From contig CM026397.1 of the NCBI GenBank assembly GCA_014843695.1, forward strand, positions 32,903,280 to 32,967,279: 64,000 nucleotides of DNA, given 5' to 3'. Below the pieces are notes generated by a model. The model ran no database searches. It was not told the DNA's origin and saw nothing but the letters and a program-made list of their open reading frames with translations. Of the stretch, positions 33,287 to 62,909 are shown piece by piece. The stretch's first letter is position 1. Each line of letters begins with the position of its first letter. The translations under genes and the position numbers were made by a program. This DNA comes from Archivesica marissinica (taxonomy: Eukaryota; Mollusca; Bivalvia; Venerida; Vesicomyidae).

Positions 33287-33299
33287 AATAAAAATAAAA
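33287..33299 (+). terminator. Candidate CCDC78 polyadenylation signals
   Basis: Two AATAAA hexamers (33287-33292 and 33294-33299) lie about 535 bp after the TGA, followed by TG-rich DNA (ACGTGTTTAAATG). Other AATAAA words exist nearby, so transcript ends are needed to confirm. Confidence 0.35.
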
Positions 33300-34557
33300 C
33301 GTGTTTAAATGAACTTCAGTGCTCTCAAGTTATTATGCAGGTATCTTGGTTTCAAACAGTGATAATTTATTTGCTCCAAGCTGTGATATTTTAATATCCA
33401 TTTATTACGACCATTGTCTAGTCGACAAGGTCATGACGGATACTATCGGAGCATAGTATGCATAACAGTTTAGGAACCGGCTTTCAACAATTTATGTACA
33501 TTAGTGTATTAGAAACTTTGTTAGTGATATCCGTCCAGATGCTTTATTGTACCATTACAATTATTTTTACATGTATTATATTATATAGATTTAAAAAGTA
33601 ATACGAAATTTATTCTGTTGTTTTCTTTGTATATCATCGCCAACCTGAATTACTGTACCATACTGGTCACTTTATCGGCGAGGAGCATAGCCTCAAGATT
33701 CGGTGAATTTCTATCCTATTCATAGTGCCATCGATCGACAATATCGCGGTGCTGTCCGCCTTCTACTGCAAATTCTCTTTGCTATGCTATTATCTTTGAA
33801 ATGATCCTGTTGGTTTGCAGAAGGTCGGTGGTTCTATCCATGTGGCTGAAACAAATTTAAGTTGACAAGATGATCACGGAGGCCACGTGACCTTCCACAT
33901 CGCATCATTCAAAAAATGGTGCCAGACGACATGTAGACGTGTGTGAAATGGAGAAACTTTCAGACACTACCTCAGAATCTTCTATGTTGCCCTAAAGAAG
34001 TGGTGGGGATGCTTATTGGTGTCAATAATCACGAGTACAGTTTCTCGCATAGAACAGAACAAGATTTGGGTTCACATTGTTTATTTGTAACAATTCAGCA
34101 ATTAATGGTAAAACATGTCAAAACACCGATGGCAAATGTCATTACAACAAAAATGAAATAAAGGTAGTCGAAAGAAATATAAGTAAACTACTCGAGACTG
34201 CATTCACACTCGCTGAAAATTGCATCATATCAAATTTACAGGCAATATAATCGTAAAATAAATTTTACCAAACGACACTTTTTTATCAACTAGGTTCAAA
34301 ACAGATGTGAACTTTTCACAAAGCAGGGTTATTAGAGATATGAAACTGCAGGTAACTTATTATGTAGTATCCGTGGTAACGAATATGGTAGTACAAAAAG
34401 CATAATGTGTGTACAAAGTTTGCGGATACACAATAAATACCGGTGACCAAATAATACCGTTACATTATTTTATCAAATATTTTGGCTTGTAGTCCAGTTC
34501 TATTATTATTAAATACCAACTTTTTTGCTTCCAGGCTTATGTTGATCCACAGTTGTA
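33300..34557. other. Intergenic DNA, nothing recognised
   Basis: AT-rich unique-looking sequence between the CCDC78 3' end and a MITE-C copy. The only open frames are short (72 codons or fewer) and lack splice-site or family support. Confidence 0.5.
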
Positions 34558-34752
34558 ACTTAACACCACAGGCCTCTAAATGGGTTAACAAAAATTGTAC
34601 GAGCCGGCTCATCTGCATCTGCACTTTTTGCCAGTAATATTACTATTTTTAGACACAATTACCCATTTTGATAAATGAACTTGTCCAAATGTAATTTTCT
34701 TACTAATGTATTGGTCTAAAAATATCGTGGACCAATCCATGTCAGTTACTTA
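34558..34752. mobile_element. MITE-C copy, one end degraded
   Basis: Contains AACACCACAGGCCTCTAAAT, GAGCCGGCTCATCTG, TGCACTTTTTGCCAGTAATA, TAATTTTCTTACTAATGTAT and CCATGTCAGTTACTT, as in the fuller copies at 46559, 51872, 52632, 57178 and 60315. Confidence 0.75.
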
Positions 34753-35144
34753 AAAAAAATACGCTTGCAAATTCTCTGCTGTTTTGTTTCCAATGAAAAA
34801 CGTATGTTTTAATTAATTTTCATCCATACACGAGCGATGGTTTCTCTCATGATCAGATGAACATTTACATGCCAAGAATGATGAACAAGGACAAATTCAT
34901 AGGTTTCAATGAAATCTTCTAATCAATTGTCTTAGTATTTAAAAATTCTTATGTTTGTGAAAGGTGTTGAAAGCTCCACATCGTTCTGGTAGCACTATAC
35001 CATGTGACCAGTGGAATGCTCTTTAAACCTTCCAACAATGGTACATGTGTGTCTATGCTCCCATGATGCAGCAACTGGTAATAATCTTTCTGTGTATTTC
35101 CTATATAAAACGGGGTAAAATGTGCTACAAATTAGCTTAGTTTT

Positions 35145-35396
35145 TTTTTCCGGGTTTAACGTCACAGCTTAGGTCAAATGGCGACTTTCCAACTATTTTT
35201 GGTGGAGGAAGACCATGTGTGCCACTCTGAACAGTATTGCAGGCACGGACAGGCAGAACCACTAACCTACCGCAAACCAGCTGGATAGCTTCCTCACTTG
35301 AAAGAATTTGGCACCCCAGTGGGATTTGAACCTACAGCGGTGAGTGGCAAGTGATTTGATGTCAGCGACCGTTACAACTCGGCCACGAAGGCCCCT
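35145..35396 (-). mobile_element. SINE-3 full copy (tRNA-like head)
   Basis: On the minus strand: GGGGCCTTCGTGGCCGAGTT (A-box region), B-box GGTTCAAATCCC, then CCAGCTGGTTTGCGGTAGG, and a 3' tail ending GACGTTAAACCCGG followed by a run of A (the T run at 35142-35150). 34753-35144 shows nothing. Confidence 0.75.
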
Positions 35397-35764
35397 AGCT
35401 TCATTTTTATAAAAGTACACAATAAACAATCTCTGTATTTATATATCGAGTAAAGATCAGATGTTTGAGAATTTTAGCCAGCTAATGAAAAATACTGTGT
35501 TTCTACAGAGGTAGATTCATACAAGTATAAACACCAATATGGCTCTATATATATATACCTTATGTAATATAATATACAAGATTATGTGCTAAAAACAATT
35601 AATTGGATAAAAACAATACAGCACCACATAATGGCCGTTGGTATACACGATACAACGACCAGTTTAGTTTTACAACATTGTTACAAAACTGCATACAATA
35701 CATTATATATATAAATGTGCTTGATGGCTCGCAGGATTTCACAATTATTTGGAATAAAATGTAT

Positions 35765-36395
35765 CTATGTACATTCGTGTTCTGTCAGATTTACCGGGTT
35801 ATACATGAAGCCAGTCAGACCTACCTAGATATATGTACACTCGTTTTCTGTTAGATTTGCCGGGTTATACATATAGCCAGTCAGACATATACACTCGTGT
35901 TCTGTTAGATTTACCGGGTTATACATGTAGCCATACAGAGATATATGTACACTCGTGTTCTGTTAGACCTACCGGGTTATACATATAGCCAGACCTACCT
36001 ACCGAGATATATGTACACTCGTGTTCTGTTAGACCTACCGGGTTATACATATAGCCAGACCTACCTACCGAGATATATGTACACTCGTGTTCTGTTAGAT
36101 TTACCGGGTTATACATATAGCCAGACCTACCTACCGAGATATATGTACACTCGTGTTCTGTTAGACCTACCGGGTTATACATATAGCCAGTCAGACATAC
36201 AGAGATATATGTACACTTGTGTTCTGTTAGATTTACCGGGTTATACATGTAGCCAGTCAGACATACCGAGATATATGTACACTCGTGTTCCGTTAGATTT
36301 ACCAGGTTATACATGTAGCCAGTCAGAGATATATGTACACTCGTGTTCTGTTAGATTTACCAGGTTATACATGTAGCCAGTCAGACATATACACT
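35765..36395. repeat. Minisatellite, about 50-60-bp unit
   Basis: About ten units of ATATATGTACACTCGTGTTC, TGTTAGATTTACCGGGTTAT and ACATATAGCCAGTCAGAC. Open frames of 131 and 143 residues on the two strands are repeat translations. Confidence 0.95.
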
Positions 36396-37750
36396 CCTGT
36401 TCAAAGAGTGACCATTTCTGATATTTCAAAGAAATTCACGACTTCCCATTTTTATTTAAAAAGAGGGCAATTTTAGCACAACTGAAATAAGAGTAGCAAT
36501 ACTGGAAAATGTAGTTTTATTAACAATAAAAGCAGCATCTCTACATAGTAAAATAAATAGCAAATAAATAATATCTTTACGGGTATATTAGTGCAACATA
36601 AATTGCATAATTGAGAATGTGAACACATAAAAATGTATTGTAAGCATTATGTAAGGTATAATACAACATGTATAAATTGTATTTAGATGGTTTCAATATT
36701 TCTAAATATGCATAATACAGGATTTGGTAAAAATTGACTACAGTAGACAAGTGCACAATTACAATTTCTGCTTATTCATGTGATCGGCATGGGGTGGGTG
36801 GTGTTAGGGGGAAGGAAAGAAGGGGGTGCATAATTTAAAACTTGTTTATAATCTTAATAATACAGAAAGGCATATAGCTTTTATTTTGTCCGATTTGTTA
36901 TTAACTTGGAATCATAGAAACGCGTTGGAATGTATGTGGAATATTTTTCTATCACAACAATAAAATAATGTGCATCAACTTCGTAAAAACAATAAAATCA
37001 TGCGTATTAACTTTGTAAAAAAGACAATCCAAAACAACCTTTAGCAAATAGAAATGCAGTTTTCATGATATGTAGAAGGAATAAAAGACGGGCAAGCGCT
37101 GACATATAGCGGTCTATAATAGTACGGTATATCAGCTGCATACAAGTATAGCATAGATCAAGCACAGCTGTCCAACTATATGCTGCGCACAATGCCTTCA
37201 GTAATCAGTGTAAACAAAACAACTTGCTTATTAAAAAAATGTGCAAACTACAACTTCATTTGCATACATTGTACATTTACCAATTTACCTGCCTATAAAC
37301 TGACTATAGTCCAGCCATTGTTGTGTATAACTGTATAACAGAATAAAGGTGAAATCCTCACCGGGTGGGGTATCACTTATTGCTGGTTAATAATTACAAA
37401 TTTATTTTTGTGGAAAACACCTATTGTCCGCATGACACTAGCTCAATCACTGGGGGGGGGGGGGGGGTAGCTGAATACCCTCCAACAATGCTTTCATACA
37501 GGAGGGATAAAAATGATGGTAGTTTATGAAATTACGTCCCATCGGTTAGAGGATATGGACCAGAAATGATTAAAAAAAATAGCCACACTTAGGTTCCAAG
37601 TTTGACCGTGGCCATGAAATAACATGGCTGAAACTTTGCAACTGCACATCATATCAGCATGGTTAATATATGTGTGCAAAGTTAATGAACAATTCCTCAA
37701 GCCGTTGAAAGTTATAAAAGAGAGACATGACATATAGACCATTGACAAGT
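36396..37750. other. Intergenic DNA, nothing recognised
   Basis: AT-rich, with a run of 17 G at about 37451-37467. No supported exon, SINE or MITE. A KANK 3' UTR or terminal exon could lie in this or a neighbouring stretch but I could not identify one. Confidence 0.4.
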
Positions 37751-37754
37751 GTGG

Positions 37755-37935
37755 GTAATACCTTGGGTAAACATGGTTGGGCAATACCTTGGGTAAACAT
37801 GGTTGGGCGATACCTTGGGTAAACATGGTTGGGCGATAACTTGGGTAAACATGGTTGGGCGATAACTTGGGTAAACATGGTTGGGCAATACCTTGGGTAA
37901 ACATGGTTGGGCGATACCTTGGGTAAACATTGTTG
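37755..37935. repeat. 26-bp minisatellite, 7 units
   Basis: Seven units of TTGGGTAAACATGGTTGGGC followed by GATACC (variants GATAAC, AATACC). Confidence 0.95.
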
Positions 37936-38119
37936 GAAACTGGATTTGGTATATACTATGTACCTGTACATGGGGGTATATTCAAATTTACATATTAGTG
38001 GAACAGGTATGCATACATCAGCTACACACGAGTAATAATATATATATATGTATATCAGTCATTGGTGACACAAGCAATTAAAATCTCTTATAAATGTATT
38101 TTTAAACCTACATGTAACT

Positions 38120-38400
38120 CAGTCTTGAGCTACTGTCAATCAAAATGCTTGACACTGAACTATGCCCAGTACAAGCCAATCAAAATGCTTGACACTGAAC
38201 TATGCCCAGTACAAGCCAATCAAAATGCTTGACACTGAACTATGCCCAGTACAAGCCAATCAAAATGCTTGACACTGAACTATGCCCAGTACAAGCCAAT
38301 CAAAATGCTTGACACTGAACTATGCCCAGTACAAGCCAATCAAAATGCTTGACCACTAACTATGCCCAGTACAGACCAATATAAAATTGCTCGACATTGA
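38120..38400. repeat. 40-bp minisatellite, about 6 units
   Basis: Units of AAGCCAATCAAAATGCTTGA followed by CACTGAACTATGCCCAGTAC. The first four full units are identical, the last two diverged. Confidence 0.95.
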
Positions 38401-38964
38401 ACTATGCTAATCAGTGGCCACTCGAAAGGCTAGACACGGCACTGTCAATCAAATGGTTGAGGTAAGAGATGCATATCCTCGAGTCCGACCTGAACAGTTT
38501 ATCACTACAAGACACTTTGTGGCATGACATCTATAGACTCCATTCTAATCCATTGTACTGCACGCATCGATGATTCACTGGGCTTTAGGATTCACACGTA
38601 TGTAATGCGTGGTACTTTCTTCATATAGTGGGGCTGAAATATAACATTCAGGCTATTAACGGTGGGTAGACAGCCAACAATGACCCAGAATGCACAGTCA
38701 ATCTGTATAGGATAGATTAAGACGGGCCAATGAGTTGATCTATCTGACTTAGACAACGTACATAAGTAGGTTGCGTCTATATGCTTTAGAAGCAAGAAAT
38801 GTGGCTTTTTCATTGGACCATGTGACTTAGTCGTTGTCTAAATGGTAATAGAGTCAAGTATACAGAGGTGCATAAGTCAAGATAGAGTTATCTAACCTGA
38901 AAACTCATGAACCCGTCTATCCAGCCTCAATTCATATTTTGTATATTTGGAGGTCTAAAGTTGC

Positions 38965-39107
38965 ACCAAAAGCTTAGGTTATATGGCGACTCCGAGCAGT
39001 ATTTCAAGCACAGACCGGCACCCGGGTAGAACCATTGACCTTCAGCAAACCAGCTGGCTAGCTTCCTAACTTGAAAGCATTTGACAAAACCGAGTGGGAT
39101 TAGAAAG
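38965..39107 (-). mobile_element. SINE-3 fragment
   Basis: Contains AGCTTAGGTTATATGGCGAC, CAAACCAGCTGGCTAGCTTC and AACTTGAAAGCATTTGAC, matching the body of the copy at 35145. The tRNA-like head is missing. Confidence 0.6.
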
Positions 39108-39202
39108 TCCTCAATTTGATTGGATGAAATGAAAAGTTGAAAGCACATGACTTAGATGTGCGATATTGTAAAGTTTGTTTGTTTTATGGAACCACAAACA
39201 TT

Positions 39203-39428
39203 TTATGTTATATTTCGGGTTTTACGCCTGCATCAGCACCATTTCGGCCTATATCGCCGGCGGGCAGTTTACCTAACAACACCTTTCCTGGGCAGGCTCC
39301 AACGGTTAACCAGTACTTGGGTGCACCAACCTCCGTAAGAAACTGCCAACTTTTTCATATAAATGAGACACAACCTGAGCGGGGCTCGAACCCGTGACCA
39401 TCAGTGATGATAGGAACCACCAGTATAC
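39203..39428 (-). mobile_element. SINE-1 copy, head truncated
   Basis: Tail TTATGTTATATTTCGGGTTT, core words and B-box region (GGGCTCGAACCCGTGACC on the plus strand) are present. It breaks off at ATGATAGGAACCACCAG where a SINE-3 copy begins, so one element inserted in or recombined with the other. Confidence 0.8.
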
Positions 39429-39593
39429 CGCAACCCAGCTGGATAGCTTCCTCACTTGAAAGAATTCGACACGCCAACAAGAATCAAATTGAAAGAATTC
39501 AACACCCCCAGTGCGAATCGAACCTACAGCGGTGAGGGGGTGGGGGCAAATGGTTTGGAAGTAAACGACCTTGATCACTCAGCCACAGAGGCC
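39429..39593 (-). mobile_element. SINE-3 copy, rearranged, abutting SINE-1
   Basis: CCAGCTGGATAGCTTCCTCA, GAAAGAATTC (twice), GAACCTACAGCGGTGAG and TCAGCCACAGAGGCCCC match the head half of 35145-35396. A short internal duplication of the GAAAGAATTC segment is visible. Confidence 0.7.
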
Positions 39594-40004
39594 CCAAATA
39601 TTGTAAAGTACATAAGTGGGCATAACTCAAGAAGTAAAGGACCTGAAAGTTGAGACAATATGGAGTTGTCTACTTGATGTCGACTTCCATTATGTTGTTG
39701 AAAACTTCAGGAGACGTGGAGCACAAATGGAGAAGACCAGACAAAGTATTACAATATAGTGAACTCTTTTATTTTAGAGGCTTGTAAATATTTGTATTTA
39801 TACCTTCCTAGAGCAGTTGATCCAGATATCTTCCTCGACTTGCGACCTGTGCTCTGTATCATACAACAAATAGTTACAACAATGCATGCTTATAGACGCG
39901 TACAACGTTACCGCATTCACTTACGTACAAAACGGGGGGCATATATCTTCCACTGGTATGATTATAAGTGGTCCATCTTATCCGTGGGTTACATTACATA
40001 GACT

Positions 40005-40125
40005 TTTCCAAGTTATAAAAATCTTCTAAATTCTCATCATTCTCGAGCTGTCTGGTTGGTTGAGTTGAGTGCACATCTCAAATTCAACCAATCAAATCGC
40101 TTGAGTTTGAGATCTGGGCAAATGA
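40005..40125. mobile_element. Palindromic MITE-D copy 3, degraded
   Basis: AGTTATAAAAATCTTCTAAA, TCGAGCTGTCTGGTTGGTTG, CAACCAATCAAATCGCTTGA and GTTTGAGATCTGGGCAAA mirror the copies at 6218 and 15296. One terminus is lost. Confidence 0.55.
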
Positions 40126-41334
40126 CGGATTGTTCAATGCAAGGGTAGAAGTATTATATATGGTCCGTCTTGTATGTGTGTGAATGCTGTACATAGATTA
40201 TATACACAAGCTCATACAATATATCTATTTATATATCTCAGTTAGCTTCCATTCTAACATGACTCAGCATTATGTCTGTACATTTATACGCAAAGAAGGA
40301 ATTTACCGTGCTTTTAAACCTGCACAAAACACCACAGTTTAGCGTCATTTTACTAGCATTTTTGTAGTTTTAGTGACGTACGCTCGGCTTTCTAAATTAT
40401 AATACATTTTGGTCATGTTACAATCGAATTAATATTTGTATATTCATTATTTAGGCGAATAAAACATGGTTTGGAATCGGAATTAACCATGCAGGCCGTA
40501 ACGTCGGAACTCTAAACCTTGTTTTATTCCCCAATAAATCACTGAAAGACCAATATTATTTCTTAATTTAAACACTTTGTTAAATATTTAGAATTAACAG
40601 CTTGTGAGAATTATTGCAGTTCCTCAACAGAACAATTGAACAGTTTTATGAAATCATTTGCATGTCTAGCTTTGGTAAATACTACATGGAAACTACTTGT
40701 AGAAGCATTTACTGGTACATCTATATAACTAAACGATGCTCCTTTCTAACAAAGATGAAATGCATTTTGTGATTATTAATTTAACATAACCGTGCACCAA
40801 AACCTTGAGCAAACAGAAATGCACTGAGCTCAAAACAGCTCAACAACGGAAGTAACTTAGTATTGCATTGAATCTGCATACATTTTATGTAGGTGTGTGT
40901 GTGGGGGGGTGGGGGTCTCTATATATAAGTAACTGAAAACGGTATCTGAATATATTATATGTAGGGGTCTATATATACACTAGGATGGGGTCGGTACTAT
41001 TTTAGGAAATACATTAACATTTGCAGTGAAATAAGAGTGTTTACTATTCAAAGCACCAATCAGGATTTAGTCTTGCTGTGGATTGTGAGGAACTCGAGAG
41101 AGAGACATGCATCATTATAATATAATGTGTGAATGTGTGATTACCAATTCCATGTCACAAGGGCTCATCCTAGGTCCGAATGTTTGGGAGAAGTGAGAAA
41201 CTGCGAGACTATGCCCTTAACCCTTTCCCTCATAGATGCACCTCTTGACGCCATTACCAATATGACATACATTGACAATGTAGTAGCCAAACCAATGATC
41301 ATAATAAAGGCCAGAATCTCATGAAGTCCCAGTA

Positions 41335-41565
41335 ATATCTATTGAGGTGGATAGATATGGCGACTACTTATCCACTGCATGATAGCTAAATGGCTGTCGT
41401 TTGTATGGAGATATAATAGTATATTAACCTAAATCTCTATGTAGTCCCAGTAATATCTATGGAGGTGGGATAGATATGGCGACTACTTATCCACTGCATG
41501 ATAGATGTAGTCATTTGTATGGATACATAATAGTATATTAACCTAAATCTCTATGAAGGAAAGGG
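41335..41565. repeat. Two-copy tandem duplication, about 120 bp
   Basis: TCCCAGTAATATCTATTGAG, GATAGATATGGCGACTACTT, ATCCACTGCATGATAG and TAGTATATTAACCTAAATCT occur twice. The remaining DNA from 40126 to 41334 shows nothing recognisable. Confidence 0.85.
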
Positions 41566-41699
41566 TTAAATGGTACTAGTATTTAATACATTTCAACAAA
41601 ATAGGCTTAAGATGCACAATATGACCATCATAATAGAAGGAGTGCTTTACAAGTGTGGCTCACTGGACTCCACACAATTTTATATAGAAATTATAAAAA

Positions 41700-41797
41700 A
41701 ACACTTTTGTTAAGGAGAAGTGGGGCGACCAGGGGGCGAAGTCAGGGTCCCTAGAGCAACTAGTTCTCCCATGTCGCCTCTTAGGATGAACCCTGGT
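41700..41797 (-). mobile_element. Fragment of hAT-like element F
   Basis: On the minus strand, CAGGGTTCATCCTAAGAGGC, GACATGGGAGAACTAGTTGC and CTTCGCCCCCTGG resemble the left end of the element at 52463-52976. Confidence 0.45.
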
Positions 41798-41852
41798 CAG
41801 TAGAAACAGTTATGTTGACTGAGTCCATATGTAAGGTAGTATTGAGTGCTTT

Positions 41853-42090
41853 GTGGTTTTACGCCTGCATCAACACCATTTCGGATTATATCGCCGGCAG
41901 GCAGTTTACCAACAACTTTCTTGGGCAGACTCCAGCGGTTAACCAGAACTTGGTGCATCAACCCCCATAACAAACTGCCAATATTTTCATATAAATGAGA
42001 CACGGCCTGAGCGGGGCTCGAACCATCAGTGATGATAGGTTATAGTGGTATACAAGTCAGCGACCGTAACCACTCGAGCACGGAGGCAGA
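41853..42090 (-). mobile_element. SINE-1 copy, diverged
   Basis: TTTTACGCCTGCATCAACAC, TATCGCCGGCAGGCAGTTTA, GCGGGGCTCGAACCATCAG and the head AACCACTCGAGCACGGAGG are present, with small deletions. Confidence 0.8.
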
Positions 42091-43560
42091 CTTATATACC
42101 AATTGCATGACAGTGAACAGGTAATGCTGTATGGGGCAATATTTAAGGTAGTGTTCAGTGGTTTGTGTTTCCATCTCAGTACAAAAGTACAGAGGGATGC
42201 AATATGCATAGTTAGCTTGCTTGTTTCTAGCTAATGGAGGGTACAGCAGTCAACACCATTACTACCACCTACCCATGCAGTGTCCGGTATTTTACTTTAG
42301 ACTGCTGTTTGGACAGTCTATGCTGAAATATTAACATTAAAAGCTGCTATAATATGTCGGGGCTCTCAGATTGTGGGGACCTATATTATGGCATACATCT
42401 GCATGACAAATAGAAATGGGCCAATCAGTGGGCACGACTGTGTGAATGAATGTTGTAGACATGCCAAACAGCAAGAATATAACCAAGACAATGCAGTGAA
42501 TGCACAAGATACAAATAAATATTACATGTACATCATACACAGTAAGTGTTCGCATTTCAAAACAAAATCCAATTGTAAAATATAGGATAAATAATTGTCA
42601 ATGTAAATGCTATATTTTATAGCTTGTTTGGTTCCAAGCTTGACCTAACCATGCACACTATACCAATCAATATTTCGAGAACATTACCCGGAATACTCCC
42701 CCTTCACATTTATCACATATTTCTCCCGTAAAATACAAAATTCTGAAATAAATCCAAGACGCGCAACAACCAGCACCTACAGTAACTAGATACGCGGAGG
42801 CAAATGACGATATGGTCGGCGAGACAGGATTTGTTCCTTATGATAACGGACATGATATTGACCTTTGACCTAGAGGTAGATTGGTTCATTAGATAAATAT
42901 TGCCCTTGGTTGAGGGAGATATTGTGGAATGGGATGTGGAACATTTACACATCCAGATTTGGGATCCCATAAATGTTCAATATACACACGTATTTCAAGA
43001 TAATATTTCGCAGTTAGTCTTATCATGTGCTAAGATAGTCAACATCATGAAATGGGAGTAAAATGTAGAAAAATTAATTCAAATCTATATCGAAATCTCG
43101 TTACATATTCATTGGGCATCATCGAACGGTATGCACACTTTCCCGTTTTGCTGAGAGACACACACATGTATATAACATGGCAATATTCCGGCCAAGTTCT
43201 GTAAAGGGACACGCTGTGGAAGGGATATTCCATGAAATTTTGATGAAGGTAAGGGATTCGAATAAGTCACTATGGAACTTTTACCCCAATCCTAATAACG
43301 GTGCTGTTGCAACTATTTCTATGTTATGTACCATTCTTGAATACAATATTGTTTAAACTAAATTTGATGAGGTATTATAAAACTAAGTTATCCACGTATG
43401 GTAACCATTAGTGCCATGCTATTTCACAATGAGATGTACAACATGGTTGGTTATACACACAACCAGGTCGGACATGCATAAATGTTAAAATACAGAAACT
43501 ATAAGTGTAACCTACATCTTTGACCTAGATTCAGGGCTTACTTGGGTGATAACGACAGAG
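42091..43560. other. Intergenic DNA, nothing recognised
   Basis: No supported exon or repeat. Open frames up to 85 codons occur on both strands but have no acceptor/donor or family support. Confidence 0.45.
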
Positions 43561-43564
43561 CAAT

Positions 43565-43798
43565 GCTTAGCAATAGTATACTTCAGGTGCGAATGGTCCG
43601 GAGGCGAATGGTCGAGCCCCACTGGAGCTGTTACGCGTGTCCTTAGACAAGGCATTTAAATCCCATGTTCCCTCTTCACTCTCTCTCTCTCGTAGCGATG
43701 GATTCCCATCAGGAACGAGGTCTCGAGAGTGATTAATACAAGTTGTAAGAACTTGTTTCACAATCGAGCTAAAATAAATTTGTATAAATTAAACTAAC
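43565..43798 (+). mobile_element. SINE-2 copy 2
   Basis: GTCGAGCCCCACTGGAGCTG, ACAAGGCATTTAAATCCCAT, TCTCTCTCTCTCGTAGCGAT, GGAACGAGGTCTCGAGAGTG and the tail GTTTCACAATCGAGCTAAAA match 32025-32276. The A-box part of the head is degraded. Confidence 0.78.
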
Positions 43799-43800
43799 AA

Positions 43801-43876
43801 TGTTATATTTCCGGTTTTACACCTGCATCAGCACCATTTTGGGCTATATCGCCGGCGGGCAGTTTACCTAACAAAT
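43801..43876 (-). mobile_element. SINE-1 3' fragment
   Basis: TGTTATATTTCCGGTTTTAC, CACCATTTTGGGCTATATCG and CCGGCGGGCAGTTTACCTAA are present. It is cut at CTAACAAATT and abuts the tail of the SINE-2 copy before it. Confidence 0.8.
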
Positions 43877-44135
43877 TAAACTAATAATATACTCGAATAT
43901 CTGGCAACATCTGTTATAGCACCTCATAGCAGGTCTCATGCAGCATCACAAACTTACTTTCATTGCATCCCGTATTAAACACGCGGAGAAGAATCAGATT
44001 ATAGACAGCTCGATACAAGGCATTATATGTAGATACCAATACACCATAACTCATTAAAATATATTCTAACATGGCTTGCCATTTTGTCTGTATACACACG
44101 GAAGGAATTTACCATAATTAATTCTGCAATAAAAC

Positions 44136-44312
44136 ATTGTTTGGCGTGTCACGTCAAACCGGACGTAGAATATTTGTACGTTTTGTGACATCATTGTTTG
44201 GCGTCTCACGTCAAACCGGACGTAGAATATTTGTACATTTTGTGACATCATTGTTTGGCGTGTCACGTCAAACCGGACGTAGAATATTTGTAAGTTTTGT
44301 GACATCATTTAT
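44136..44312. repeat. 57-bp minisatellite, 3 units
   Basis: Three units of TTGTTTGGCGTGTCACGTCA, AACCGGACGTAGAATATTTG and TACGTTTTGTGACATCA. 44313-45384 beyond it shows nothing recognised. Confidence 0.95.
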
Positions 44313-45384
44313 GCACTCTAAAACATAACATCAATTATTTTTGTGCTTTTTAGATATCATGGTCATGTTAGAATATATGTTTTGCGATATTTATAGTCAA
44401 ATAATACATGGTTTGTCATTCTGAGTGCCAGAATTAACCACTTAGGCCTATGGCCTGCATCGTTAATTATTTCTTAGAAGTCAGAAACCAAAACAATGTT
44501 TTATTCGCCAATAAATAATTAATGACAAATATTAATTCTTAAATATAACATATATGTATATATTTATATATATATATAAACCTGTTTTAAGTCTGTTTCA
44601 AAACATTGTTGAATTCTGGAAAAACAACTCAAAACAATTACAGGTAATTCATCCACCAATACTATTAAATATATCAAGATGATTACATTAAACATGGTTT
44701 TATTGTCCGATGTATTAGTTTGTGCAAATAAGGCACATTTGTAACCATCACTAAAACTATCACAGGTAGTGAGATTTCCAAAATTGTCAACTTACAAAGT
44801 ACAAAATATTTATATTTGCTCAGTAAAATCAAAATATTGTCCTGAAATGATGCCATGTCTACATCCCTGTGAGGGGTTCGACATTAGAGAATGATAGATG
44901 TAACTGTATTGTCAATTTCACGTTGGATGCATTCTCATATTGCATATTGCATTAACTTGATAGCACACATACATGTATACATAAGTATTGTACATAACTC
45001 TCAAGTTTTGACTGACAATGTGTGAATCATTTGTTTACGTTAAAATCGAAAGTAAACTTCACGCACATATTTTATTTTTTTGAGACGTATTTTTGACAAC
45101 AGGCGACATCATTTAGGCGGGAATATTATATTAATTTATATTAATGGGAAAGTTGTTTTTAAAATTGTTTTGTCAGCCAGACAAGCGACTACGACCATTG
45201 ATTTGCCGGGCAGAGATTTGAACTTGCCCATGGAAGAGCATTTGGCTACCAGGTGCTTTCTAAAAATCAAGAAATATTCATGATGTAATTATTACAATTA
45301 ATTTTTACATATTTAATAATATTGATTGTATCAAAAAAAATGCAGATCATTCGTAGGTTAATCCTCAGGGGGCAAAATTAGCAG

Positions 45385-46225
45385 TGTACGTTGTCAGTTA
45401 CCCGCGTATTTATACAACAAGAGCCAGAAACAAGTAACAGAAAGTACGGGTTCAACCCTGTATGCTCTAACAGTGTACGTTGTCAGTTACCCGCGTATTT
45501 ATACAACAAGAGCCAGAAAGCACGGGTTCAGCACCTGTATGCTCTAACAGTGTACGTTGTCAGTTACCCGCATATTTATACAACAAGAGCAAGAAACAGA
45601 AAGCACGGGTTCAACACCTGTATGCTCTAACAGTGTACGTTGTCAGTTACCCGCGTATTTATACAACAAGAGCCAGAAACAATAAACAGAAAGCACGGGT
45701 TCAACACCTGTATGCTCTAACAGTGTACGTTGTCAGTTACCCGCATATTTATACAACAAGAGCAAGAAACAAGAAACAGAAAGTACGGGTTCAGCACCTG
45801 TATGCTCTAACAGTGTACATTGTCAGTTACCCGCATATTTATACAACAAGAGCCAGAAAGCACAGGTTCAGCACCTGTATGCTCTAACAGTGTACGTTGT
45901 CAGTTACCCGCATATTTATACAACAAGAGCCAGAAACAAGAAACAGAAAGCACAGGTTCAGCACCTGTATGCTCTAACAGTGTACGTTGTCAGTTACCCG
46001 CATATTTATACAACAAGAGCCAGAAAGCACAGGTTCAACACCTGTATGCTCTAACAGTGTACGTTGTCAGTTACCCGCATATTTATACAACAAGAGCCAG
46101 AAACAAGAAACAGAAAGCACGGGTTCAGCACCTGTATGCTCTAACAGTGTACGTTGTCAGTTACCCGCATATTTATACAACAAGAGCAAGAAACAGAATG
46201 TACAGGGTCAACACCTGTATCCTCG
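45385..46225. repeat. 78-96-bp minisatellite, about 10 units
   Basis: Units of AACAGTGTACGTTGTCAGTT, ACCCGCGTATTTATACAACA, AGAGCCAGAAA then AGCACGGGTTCAACACCTGT and ATGCTCT. Length varies by presence of an ACAAGAAACAG segment. It lies just beyond the last KANK exon seen. Long plus-strand frames are repeat translations. Confidence 0.95.
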
Positions 46226-46280
46226 GTAATGTATCATGTAACGCGTAATATTCAACCTTCACAACACTCTCGCCGACTTA

Positions 46281-62909
<16,629 letters not shown>

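Noticed and set aside
37451..37467. Run of 17 G as a possible G-quadruplex element
   Set aside because: A single homopolymer run in intergenic DNA; its length may be a sequencing artefact and nothing nearby suggests a regulatory role.
45391..46248. Overlapping open frames of 79-142 residues
   Set aside because: All are translations of the 78-96-bp repeat in shifting frames.
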